Below are positions 42,366-48,841 of a stretch of DNA of 48,841 nucleotides, one piece after another; the first letter of the stretch is position 1, and the number at the start of each line of letters is the position of its first letter. Source of the DNA: Methanospirillum sp. (GTDB taxonomy: Archaea; Halobacteriota; Methanomicrobia; Methanomicrobiales; Methanospirillaceae); NCBI GenBank assembly GCA_012728895.1, contig JAAYEG010000062.1, positions 1 through 48,841 of the forward strand. The letters are read 5' to 3'. A program made the position numbers and the translations under genes. Under the pieces are notes generated by a model. It made no database searches. It worked only from the letters and a program-made list of their open reading frames with translations, and was not told the origin of the DNA.

Positions 42366-43171
42366 CTGCCGGTTGGAGCGGACGACATGCCACGAAACCC
42401 CGGACCTTTTATCTGGCCGAGCGGGACGGGACGGTGCTCGCACCGGTGCCCGGGCCAGGTGTGACCATCAGCGTGCCTTCGCCGACGTCGCCTGGTTTTT
42501 TTACACCTCTGAGCCGGCAATCTTTTCTTTTCCCGCCGGGAACGGTCGGCCCGTGCTGCTCGGGATCACTGAGCGGCTCGAGTTCGTGGACGCGCCGGGC
42601 CATGCCGCGGACCGTGCGTGGTCCCGGCCCGGGGCTACTCCATGCGGGGCAACCGGATCCGACTGGTCATAGATCGGCCAATAGAGACGGTCGAGGTCCA
42701 CCCACCGTCGGTGAACAGCTTGGACATGGCCAGCGTCCCGGTCGAATACTACCCCTGGCGCCGGCGAAGGGGTGACACGCGGCAGGTATGGCGGGATCGA
42801 TGTCGCCGACCTCGTCCGGCGCTTCACCTACCTCGGCCCCTCGCTCTTTTCGTCGCACCCACTCGTTACGGCACGTTTCGTTCCGGCACGTTTATTCCCC
42901 CGGCAACGGGTTCTAGTTCATGATGCTCGACGCGACCGATCCGCCGGAGGCGCGCTGATGGTGCGACGGTCGGTCGATGGGCGCAGGGCTCCCGTTTCCC
43001 GCACCTCGCCCGGAATGGGCGCGTAGCCCCCGGCCCTGCGCACTCCGCCGGCGGACGCCGACGCCCCGGTGCACCCTGAGGACCGGGCTTGGCTCCGCGT
43101 TCTCCTACGCCTGTATGCGTAGCCGGTGCAGCGTAACGACCTGGCTAGGGCCTCACCTCGCCATCCGGGCT
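42366..43171. other. Long gap with decayed fragments
   Basis: No intact gene. Bases 42,470-42,512 encode RAFADVAWFFYT, a damaged copy of the dockerin end RIDFADVTWLFNHL. Bases 42,793-42,835 encode YGGIDVADLVRRFTYL, an even more damaged possible copy. The segment after 42,900 shows no family match. Confidence 0.5.
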
Positions 43172-43225
43172 GAGTCGACGCCGGGCGCGGGCTCGACCTT
43201 CTTCTTCACCCTGCCGGCGGCCTGA
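43172..43225 (+). pseudogene. Histidine kinase 3' end remnant
   Basis: ESTPGAGSTFFFTLPAA followed by TGA is the end of a HATPase domain (the G-x-GSTF-F-x-LP motif). The frame before it is unrelated, so only the tail of a kinase gene remains. A 23-base part of it recurs exactly at 43,998-44,020. Confidence 0.7.
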
Positions 43226-43344
43226 ACGATCCTGCGCGTCACGGAACGACCGCGTGAACGTCCCCGGCTCCGCCCCGATCCCCGACCGTTTCCGGGTCCC
43301 TGTCCGATGCGGGCCCGCAACGACGGTATCGTGCGTCCAGGGGC

Positions 43345-43929
43345 TCACATCCGCGTGATCGAGGAGAGCCACGCACGGGATGGAGCATCCGGGCGGACCA
43401 GGTTCTCGAAGGCGGCGGGCCGGATCCAATTGACGCGCCACCCATCGGCGAAGGCCGTCCGGATATCCTGCTGCGTCACGCGAAGGACCGCGGGCCCCTC
43501 GGAATCGAGATCGCTGATGGCGAGCAGGAAGAAGTTTCCGCCGGGGAGAAGGACCGAGCCCAAGCTCGATACGAACCGGGGGCGGTCGGCGTCGGAGAGG
43601 GCGTGGAAGAGGCCGGAGTCGATAATGGTGTCGAAGGTCCGTCCGAGGCCTTCCAGTGCAAGGGCGTCCTGCACCAAGAATGGTGTTGTCAGGCCCCGCT
43701 CCTCCGCCTTCTGCCGGCCCCGCTCGATCGCCGCCGGCACCGCGTCGACGCCCCAGACCTCGTGGTCGCGCTCCGAGAGGTAGAGGGCGTTCTCCCCGGT
43801 GCCGCAACCGACATCCAGCACGTCGCCGGCGATCTCCCCGGCCTCCTCCAGGGCGACGAACTCATGCTGCGCCCGCCCGATCTCCCACGGCGGGGGCCAG
43901 TCATGGTAGGCCTGTTCGAAGATCTCCAT
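43345..43929 (-). CDS. Class I SAM-dependent methyltransferase
   Basis: 194 residues. The SAM-binding loop is VLDVGCGTGENALYLSER, followed by the acidic VWGVDAVPAAIERG and the DTIIDSGLFHALSD motif IV region. The protein begins MEIFEQAYHDWPPPWEIGR, a form common to small methyltransferases related to thiopurine/tellurite-resistance enzymes (TehB/TPMT-like). The substrate cannot be inferred. It appears complete, with ATG 43,929, and lies between the two histidine kinase tail copies, suggesting it was inserted into or carried with that sequence. Confidence in the fold is high; function is open. Confidence 0.85.
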   Translation of the reverse strand: MEIFEQAYHDWPPPWEIGRAQHEFVALEEAGEIAGDVLDVGCGTGENALYLSERDHEVWGVDAVPAAIERGRQKAEERGLTTPFLVQDALALEGLGRTFDTIIDSGLFHALSDADRPRFVSSLGSVLLPGGNFFLLAISDLDSEGPAVLRVTQQDIRTAFADGWRVNWIRPAAFENLVRPDAPSRAWLSSITRM

Positions 43930-43997
43930 ACCGAAAGGGGTTGTGTTTCATCGTGAAGACGGTTTCTTTTCAGCGGGCGCGGCTGGATCGAACCGGC

Positions 43998-44065
43998 GCC
44001 GGGCGCGGGCTCGACCTTCTGCGTCACCCAGCAGTTACGTGGGGGAATCGAACTTTGGCCATCCA
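43998..44065 (+). repeat. Copy of histidine kinase tail plus element-end flank
   Basis: Bases 43,998-44,020 are identical to 43,180-43,202 inside the kinase tail. After a degenerate stretch, gggaatcgaactttggccat (from 44,043) repeats the flank found just before repeat B (gggaatctaaccatggccat). The block leads straight into repeat C. Confidence 0.6.
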
Positions 44066-44084
44066 GATTCCCTCCAACGGCTCT
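44066..44084 (+). repeat. Direct repeat C: copy of the tRNA-Thr 3' end
   Basis: gattccctccaacggctct is identical to 31,313-31,331, including two bases beyond the tRNA. It is the outermost copy and the probable right border of the island that begins at tRNA-Thr. Confidence 0.7.
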
Positions 44085-44491
44085 CGGACCATCGCGGTTC
44101 GACACCGAACCGCTCCTTTTATGTTCAGAATCGCCATGTGGGTTCATGGCAGATCTGTTCGACAAATCGCGTCCGCCGTACACGTCGGATCACGCGGAGC
44201 CCGCGCCATGGACGAACCGATCTGCGCGGCTGATCGGGCGTACCGGGGCATGTCCCGTGTCGCGTTTTCCAACGATAATGGGAATGCCATCGCCGTGCCG
44301 CGAGACCGAAAAGATCCTCCCTGGTGGCCATTTTTTCCAGAGGTGGCACCACGATACCCACAAATATCATCGATAAAGGCTGATACAACCTCAAACCCGA
44401 ATGCTACCAGGATGATAGCAGGGATATCGTACCAGGTAAATACGATCAACTTAACATCATCCACTATTTTCGTCCGCCCCGAAGATTTCCT
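44085..44491. other. AT-richer gap with a possible membrane-peptide remnant
   Basis: No intact gene. On the minus strand about 44,460-44,370 reads DVKLIVFTWYDIPAIILVAF with GFEVVSAFIDDI. After a frame change it continues as MIFVGIVVPPLEKMATRED near 44,390-44,330. The two pieces together look like a small membrane protein with a frameshift. The sequence is less GC-rich than its surroundings. The family is unknown, and support is weak. Confidence 0.3.
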
Positions 44492-45259
44492 GTGGAAGAG
44501 ATCAGGATCGAGACCATCGCAGTTCTTCCGGGAACAGCGAAGGACGGTCAACCCGAGCCGTTCGACGAACTGACCATCCGCGCCGGCGACATGGTCTCAA
44601 TCGTCGGCCCGACGGGATCGGGAGAGTCGGCCCTGATCAACGATATCGAGGTCTTCGCCCAGGAGGATACGGTTACCGGCCGGACAGTGCTCGTGAATGG
44701 CGAGGCGCCGCCGGAGCTGATCTGTCGCGACCCGGCGAACAAGCCGATCGCGATGATCGCGTAGACGAGCAAGTGCCTGGCCGACCAGCGGGTGCGGCAG
44801 TTCCTGGGGATGCACTGCGCGGCACGGAGGCTTGACGGGGATCTCACGATCAATGACACGATCACGCTCGCGAACGGGTTCACCTGCGAGGCCGTCGGGG
44901 AGGAGATGCGCATGACCGCGCTCTCCGGCGGGCAGACCCGTGCCCTGATGATCGCGGACGCCCTGCTGGTCAGCAGGACCCCGATCATCCTGCTCGACGA
45001 GATCGAGAATGCTGGGATCTTCAAGGAACGGGTGATCGCGCGGCTTCGCGAGTTCGCCAGGGCCGTTCTCTTCGTGACCCACGACCGGTTCGCCGCGCTC
45101 CTTTCCGATCGGCGGATCGTGATGCGGAACGGCGCAGTCGTCTCCGTCCTCGAACCGGGCGGTGCCGAGGCTGTTGCCCTCGGGGAGATGGCCGACGTGG
45201 ATGCCCGGTTTCACGCGATCCACGAACGAATCCGGGCCAGTGAGCTCCTCACCGGGGGA
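44492..45259 (+). pseudogene. Decayed ABC-type ATPase
   Basis: A complete ABC ATPase frame of about 255 codons is recognisable: Walker A region SIVGPTGSGESALINDIE, the signature ALSGGQTRALMIADALL, Walker B PIILLDEIENAG, and the switch histidine in VLFVTHDRFAALL. Two lesions break it. The Walker A lysine is replaced by glutamate (GSGES where GSGKS is required), and TAG stands at 44,762-44,764 just where related sequences would be expected to have the Q-loop glutamine. It is followed without spacing by a truncated GTPase and a truncated Fe-S protein, so it belonged to a three-gene operon. I do not know the physiological role of this trio. Confidence 0.8.
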
Positions 45260-45261
45260 TC

Positions 45262-45759
45262 ATGGTCCTTGCCGACGCGCTCGCCTGGGCCGGGGACGAG
45301 GGTGCGGACCTGCTGATCGTCGAGTCTGCCGGCCTCTGCCTCCGCTGTACGCCATACACCACACAGTCGCTCGGGATCGTGGTGCTGCCGGCAATCTCCG
45401 GCACGAATGCACCGCTGAAGATGGCGCCGATGATTGCATTCGCCGATATCGCGGTCGTGACCAAGACGGATCTCGTCTCGCAGGCCGAGAAGGAGGTCTT
45501 CCGCGAGGCGATCCGGCGCGTGACCCCGGGGATCGACCTGATCGAGACGAACGCGATCGAGGGGACGGGCCTCCGGTACCTGTTCCGGGCGGTCGAAGCC
45601 TGTCCGCCGATCGAGAATTCCTCGTCGATCGTCCTCCGTGGGGCCCCGCCGCTCGGGGTCTGCACGATCTGCGCGGGGAAGAAGGAGATCGGCTGGCGCC
45701 ACCACTTCGGAGTCGTGCGGACCCTGGAGGCGGCGGACGAGCTCTACCGAGGGGACTGA
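45262..45759 (+). pseudogene. SIMIBI/HypB-like GTPase, N-terminal half missing
   Basis: About 165 residues of a G-protein related to HypB/UreG/CobW-type metal-insertion GTPases: ADLLIVESAGLCLRCTPYTT (Walker B/switch region with two cysteines), AVVTKTDLVSQAEKEVFREA (the TKxD guanine-specificity motif) and VFREAIRRVTPGIDLIETNA. The C-terminus has two more cysteines in GVCTICAGKKEIGWRHHFG. The P-loop that should lie about 80-100 residues before the start is absent; the upstream DNA is the end of the ABC gene. A deletion has therefore removed the nucleotide-binding half. The frame itself is clean. Confidence 0.72.
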
Positions 45760-45763
45760 GGCG

Positions 45764-46075
45764 GTGGCCTGGGAGCCGCCGGGCAAGGACTGCGGGGCCT
45801 GCGGGGTCCGGAGCTGCCGCGACTTCGCCGAGGGGCTGCGGGCCGGGACGCGGGTATTCGCGGACTGCCCGCACCGGGCCCGCCGCCTGGACCTGGACGA
45901 GACGGCCCTGCTCCAGGTCTACGACGGGGTGGACCTGCTCGGCTCGGAGTACGACTTCATCCTCCGGCCGCTCCCGGGCCAGCCCTCGGCCCAGCGGTAC
46001 GTCCACCCCTTCCACCCCGAGCTGGTGGAGCAGTGGGGGATCGGCCCGGGCGCGGTCGTGATCGGCTGGCCCGTA
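45764..46075 (+). pseudogene. Fe-S protein fragment, 3' end replaced
   Basis: The frame starts at GTG 45,764 with GKDCGACGVRSCRDFAEGLR and FADCPHRARRLD, a four-cysteine arrangement like that of CFeSP-type or DUF-containing [4Fe-4S] domains. About 100 residues later, after GIGPGAVVIGWP, the protein sequence ends at about 46,070 and the DNA switches to an extracellular dockerin protein. The fused frame stays open to 46,641 but passes through out-of-frame material between, so the product would be a nonsense chimera. It is the third member of the decayed ABC-GTPase-Fe-S cluster. Confidence 0.65.
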
Positions 46076-46641
46076 CTACGACTCGTTCGGCAACGGCACC
46101 TACTCCATCAAGTTCGAGTGGGAGACGCGCGGCCAGAACGCCCCCTCTCGCATCGACATACGGCATCCATCACAGTCGGACCGCCCTGGCAGGAATCGAC
46201 GGGGGCGGCCAACCGTACCTATCAGGGCGCTGTCCGGGTAGACTATGCGCTCGAGGGTTCGGAGACGCGGGTGGCGTTCAACGCATACGCGTTCTGCAAC
46301 CTCTCGAACAACGGCGCGACCATGATCGCCTGGACGAACCGGCTCCAGGGCGGGAACGTGACGGGCACGAACCACGGTTATTCCGACTCCCGGGTGGTCA
46401 AGCTCGCGGCCGAACCCGCGGTGGTGATGGTGCCGGGAGGCGTCGCCCTGCCGACGGACACCGACGGCGACGGGCTGTACGACGACGTCAACGGCAACGG
46501 CCGGCCGGAATTCGCCGACATCGTGCTCTTCTTCAACCAGATGACCTGGATACCGGAGAACGAGCCGGTGGTCCGGTTCGACTTCAACGGCAACGGCCGC
46601 ATCGACTTCGCCGACGTCACCTGGCTCTTCAACCACCTGTA
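46076..46641 (+). pseudogene. C-terminal part of a dockerin-bearing extracellular protein
   Basis: From 46,076 one frame gives YYDSFGNGTYSIKFEWETRG up to about 46,150. After a frame change another gives a beta-rich extracellular domain, YQGAVRVDYALEGSETRVAF with CNLSNNGATMIAWTNRL, and then a complete dockerin: DTDGDGLYDDVNGNGRPEF and RFDFNGNGRIDFADVTWLF, ending NHL and TAA. The dockerin has two full calcium loops and is the best preserved of the copies in the window. The signal peptide and N-terminal domains are lost, and the 5' side is joined to a truncated Fe-S gene. Dockerins would bind a cohesin partner on the cell surface. Confidence 0.75.
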
Positions 46642-46907
46642 ACCCCTTTTCTCTCCGGAGCGCGGACCGCCTCCTCACTTTCGCCCCGCGTCCCTCCTGT
46701 CTCATCTTCCCCGGGCGCCACTATCTCCGTGCCGGCCGCCCGGGCAGGGTGCCGGCCACCACACCGGAGTTGTTCCATGACTGCAAGAGACGAACGCCAC
46801 ACCCCCGTCCGCGCCCGCCGCCGGCACGAACGCCGCACGGGCCGGGCGGGTGCCGCTGAAGACGGGGACACGGTGCCGGGCGCCGCCGGCGCACCGGGAG
46901 GCCCGGC
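46642..46907. other. Gap before the RecA-like module
   Basis: GC-rich, with a C/T-rich stretch after the dockerin stop (ccccttttctctccgg) that may act as a terminator. No gene and no clear promoter for the module is visible. Confidence 0.35.
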
Positions 46908-47147
46908 ATGAGCTGCCGCTCGGAGCTGCCGGCCGTCCTCGAGCGCTGGCGCCGGTTCCGCCGGGCGCTGAAAGTCGAGGACCAGCCGGCGATGGACGTG
47001 ATCATCGCCGCGCTCGAGAAGAACGGGCCGGCCACGTTCGGCCGGCTCGACGACCCGCTCGAGGCCGCGGTCCTCGCGGTGCTGATGGAGCTCGCGCGGG
47101 AGGCGGAGCCGGATGCGCCTCTGGTGCTGGCCGGGCGCCACGTTTGA
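46908..47147 (+). CDS. Small helical protein A of the RecA-like module
   Basis: 79 residues, all helical in appearance: LPAVLERWRRFRRALKVEDQ, then PAMDVIIAALEKNGPATFGR and LDDPLEAAVLAVLMELAREA. It is a paralogue of the 88-residue protein at 48,162-48,428. Both share ERWRR near the start, a charged helix, and the strongly conserved LDDPLEAAVLAVL. The pattern W-(R)-x-(Y/F)-RRAL-x-x-(D)-Q followed by a DP-x-E motif recalls a small haloarchaeal protein family (possibly DUF8156), but this is from memory. The gene overlaps the following RecA-like gene by 35 bases in another frame. The function is unknown; it probably binds the RecA-like partner. Confidence 0.65.
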   Translation: MSCRSELPAVLERWRRFRRALKVEDQPAMDVIIAALEKNGPATFGRLDDPLEAAVLAVLMELAREAEPDAPLVLAGRHV

Positions 47148-47655
47148 GCCGGGACGGCTCGCGGTCCTGGTCGCGCCGCCGGAGAGGATGGCCGCGCTCC
47201 TGGAGCTGCCGGAGATCGCGAACTTCCACACCCGGTACCTCTACCACGGCCTCTCGGAGGTCCTCTTCCGCGTGCCGCCGATTCGCTCGGAGCACTTCGA
47301 AACGGTGGAGGCCGCGACCCTCGACGAGCTGATGGCCGGGATCCGGTCGTCGTTCCACACGGTCCTGATGGTCGAGTGGAACGGGGCGCTCGCGGCCGGC
47401 CTCGAGGGCGAGGAGCGGGCCCGGCGGATGGGGCGGCTCCGGGCCGCGTTGAAGCGGCGGGCCGAGTCGTCGATCGTGATCGTGTACGCGCCGGCCATGG
47501 ACGCGGCGCTGCGGCTGGTGGCGGACGGGTCCGACCAGGCGGTCTGGCTCGTGCCGACGCCGGCGGAGCCGCGGCCGTCGGTACGGGTGGCGGCGCGGGC
47601 GACGGCGCAACGGACGCTGGCCGAGCTGCTCGCGACGGGATGCATGGAGCGGTGA
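47113..47655 (+). CDS. RecA-fold protein lacking Walker A, copy A
   Basis: 180 residues. Aligned without gaps to the next gene from the first residue: WPGATFEPGRLAVLVAPPE here, EPSIAVEAGRFTALVSPPE there, which supports start 47,113 despite the overlap with the preceding gene. The fold looks like RecA/RadA: a first beta-strand that should lead to the P-loop but reads LVAPPERMAA, a middle helix with LYHGLSEVLFRVPPIRSEHF, a hydrophobic Walker B-like strand HTVLMVEWNGALAAGLEG, and another strand SSIVIVYAPAMDAAL. With no GxxxxGK[ST] it cannot bind ATP in the usual way. Such inactive RecA paralogues may act as structural partners. It carries a short C-terminal extension. Confidence 0.65.
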   Translation: MRLWCWPGATFEPGRLAVLVAPPERMAALLELPEIANFHTRYLYHGLSEVLFRVPPIRSEHFETVEAATLDELMAGIRSSFHTVLMVEWNGALAAGLEGEERARRMGRLRAALKRRAESSIVIVYAPAMDAALRLVADGSDQAVWLVPTPAEPRPSVRVAARATAQRTLAELLATGCMER

Positions 47656-47658
47656 GCG

Positions 47659-48180
47659 ATGGCGCTCGTGCTCGAGCCGAGCATCGCGGTCGAGGCCGGC
47701 CGGTTCACGGCCCTGGTCTCGCCGCCGGAGCTCCTGGTCGGCCTACTCCTCGAGCCGGAGGTGGACCGGTTCGCGTCGCTCTACCTCTACGGCGTCAGCT
47801 CGCAGGTGCTCGGCCGGCTGCCGCGCCGGGCCCCGCGGCTCCTGGTCCGGAGCTGCATGACCGTGTACCAGCTCCTCACGTCGCTCCGGGAGGCGGACGA
47901 GTCGATCGTGATCGTGGAGTACGACGACGGGGTCTTCTCGGCGCTCGAGGGCGAGGACCGCGACGTGATCTTCGCGGTCGGCCGGCAGCTCCGGGAGCTC
48001 GCGCGAGATGCGGCCGTGCTGCTCTGGGCGCCGCGGGCGGAGCGCGGGTTCCGGGCGCTCCTGGGGCCGGCGGACCAGGTGGTCTGGTACTACGACGAGC
48101 GGCCGGCGGGGCCGGCGCGGAGGAGGAGGCGGGATATGCAGGCGACGTTCGAGGAGGGGGGATGGGGCGGGTCTTCCTGA
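47659..48180 (+). CDS. RecA-fold protein lacking Walker A, copy B
   Basis: 173 residues, paralogue of the preceding protein. Main segments are RFTALVSPPELLVGLLLEPE (P-loop position without Gly/Lys), FASLYLYGVSSQVLGRLPR, CMTVYQLLTSLREADESIVI and VEYDDGVFSALEGEDRDVIF (the Walker B-like acidic strand), and AVLLWAPRAERGFRALLG with PADQVVWYYDE. The C-terminal tail is arginine-rich (RRRRRDMQAT). Degraded copies of its C-terminal third lie at 1,220-1,290 and 2,279-2,445. Its stop overlaps the start of the second small gene, as in translational coupling. I do not recognise a named family. The fold assignment to RecA/RadA-like is by pattern, and a structure prediction would be the test. Confidence 0.65.
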   Translation: MALVLEPSIAVEAGRFTALVSPPELLVGLLLEPEVDRFASLYLYGVSSQVLGRLPRRAPRLLVRSCMTVYQLLTSLREADESIVIVEYDDGVFSALEGEDRDVIFAVGRQLRELARDAAVLLWAPRAERGFRALLGPADQVVWYYDERPAGPARRRRRDMQATFEEGGWGGSS

Positions 48181-48428
48181 GCCAGCGGCAGGGCGTCCGC
48201 GCGACGGCCGAGCGCTGGCGGCGGTCCGGGCGCGGGCTCCGGGACGGGGATCGTGCCGCGCTCGAACGGCTCGCCGGGATGGCGGCGGCGCACGCGAGCG
48301 AGGCGTTCTACGCGCTCGACGACCCGCTCGAAGCCGCGGTGCTCGCGGTGCTCGTCGAGGCCGCCGCCCCCGTCCGCACGACCGTACCAGCACCAGTACC
48401 TGACGGTGAACCGGTTTGCCAGGGTTGA
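48162..48428 (+). CDS. Small helical protein B of the RecA-like module
   Basis: 88 residues from ATG 48,162, with GAGGAGG about eight bases upstream, inside the end of the RecA-like gene. It begins MGRVFLSQRQGVRATAERWR, continues RSGRGLRDGDRAALERLAGM and AAAHASEAFYALDDPLEAAV, and ends with a short proline/valine tail. It is the paralogue of the protein at 46,908-47,147 and the source of the remnant at 1,131-1,205. The four genes thus run small-RecA-RecA-small in one direction, a symmetrical order that suggests duplication of a two-gene unit. The function is unknown. Confidence 0.62.
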   Translation: MGRVFLSQRQGVRATAERWRRSGRGLRDGDRAALERLAGMAAAHASEAFYALDDPLEAAVLAVLVEAAAPVRTTVPAPVPDGEPVCQG

Positions 48429-48770
48429 TTGAGAGGGAGTTTTCATGCCGGCTACCACGCTCGAGGACCGCGTCGACGAAGGAGAACCTCGGACGCGGGG
48501 GCGGCCTGGACGACCGGGAGACGGGGGAACGGGTCGATACCGCCGGGAACGAAGACGGGAGAGGGATTCTGGCGGCCTATCCGTGAGCGGCCCGGACCGT
48601 GACCGCACAGGCCTCAACCGTAGTCGGCTACGCTCATATCTCTGACGAGATTGCCTGTTTGCTCGGTGATGTCGGTTCTCTTCAGAGGCGAGTGACCGCG
48701 CTCAACAGATATGGGAGAATAGCGATAAACCCCAGCTCACCTTTATCCACTCTTCGATCGATCTTTCTGG
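48429..48770. other. Gap with no recognisable gene
   Basis: The first 200 bases give only arginine-rich frames. From about 48,640 the composition becomes AT-richer, which marks the 5' flank of the transposase at the edge. A terminal inverted repeat would be expected here, but I cannot identify it with one end only. Confidence 0.35.
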
Positions 48771-48841
48771 GTGAGCACGTTCGGGAACTATTTCCTCCAC
48801 CAGGAATATGCGGCTATCGCCGCCCGTGGTGATCCTCTCAA
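48771..48841 (+). CDS. Transposase N-terminus (cut by window edge)
   Basis: GTG 48,771 opens a frame reading STFGNYFLHQEYAAIAARGD and running off the window. This resembles the N-terminus of IS5/IS1182-like archaeal transposases, which start with a short FxNYFLHQEY-x-x-I-x-x-x-GD(R/P)L helix and continue into DWExFR. Only 23 codons are visible, so the family is tentative. The lower GC content of the last 200 bases fits a mobile element. Confidence 0.5.
   Translation, partial: MSTFGNYFLHQEYAAIAARGDPL

Noticed and set aside
31258-44084. An integrase gene for the tRNA-Thr island
   Set aside because: No tyrosine recombinase motif (R...HxxR...Y) was seen in the protein-like frames of the region, so mobility is inferred only from the repeats.

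Overview
The window looks like a chromosomal segment of a very GC-rich methanogenic archaeon, most likely of the Methanomicrobiales. The evidence is a PCNA clamp, the iron-sulfur large subunit of archaeal primase, a Cdc48/VAT unfoldase, a bifunctional archaeal FBP aldolase/phosphatase, an archaeal FtsZ, an F420:NADP oxidoreductase, archaeal TATA-type promoters and a tRNA-Thr with discriminator U. The genus cannot be fixed from the sequence.

Left part (1-4,100): a scrapyard. It holds the 3' end of an IS256-type transposase, a broken conserved gene, two remnants of a RecA-like/small-protein module, a small acidic lipoprotein, and a decayed restriction-modification pair. In that pair the Dam-type methylase has an N-terminal frameshift and the putative endonuclease is cut off after about 40 codons by a dockerin fragment.

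Housekeeping core (4,198-22,836): rhodanese lipoprotein, LemA plus DUF2207, two tandem repeat-domain lipoproteins (the second with an in-frame UAG), asnB-moaA-rlmE on the minus strand, pcn-priL on the plus strand, a NudC-like hydrolase, three gluconeogenic enzymes (FBP aldolase/phosphatase, FBPase I, aldolase) and an Hsp20-Cdc48 pair.

Carbon fixation operon (23,165-31,198): six tightly packed genes, acsB-acsD-acsC-acsV-mesB-like-cooC. The ACS is of the long, bacterial type, with A-cluster cysteine spacing as in acetogens. A core methionine synthase sits inside the operon and probably takes methyl groups from the corrinoid protein. No CODH catalytic subunit or methyl-pterin:corrinoid methyltransferase is in the window.

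tRNA-Thr island (31,258-44,084): the 3' end of tRNA-Thr(CGU) recurs as 18-19 bp direct repeats at 35,955 and 44,066, which splits the region into two candidate integrated units. Unit 1 carries an HTH-PAS regulator and an F420:NADP oxidoreductase-SDR-Zn alcohol dehydrogenase cluster, as expected for alcohol oxidation. Unit 2 is a mosaic: a truncated glycolipid-binding gene, a winged-helix protein, a membrane protein, an IS256 remnant, a ClC channel with CBS domains, a stand-alone ftsZ, a methyltransferase, and repeated scraps of dockerin and histidine-kinase 3' ends.

Right part (44,085-48,841): a decayed ABC ATPase-GTPase-Fe-S protein trio fused to a dockerin protein remnant, then an apparently intact four-gene module of two small helical proteins flanking two RecA-fold proteins without a Walker A motif. 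Its degraded copies lie at the left end of the window. A transposase start runs off the right edge. The main candidates for something undescribed are this module, the bacterial-type ACS operon with a built-in methionine synthase, and the tRNA-Thr island.
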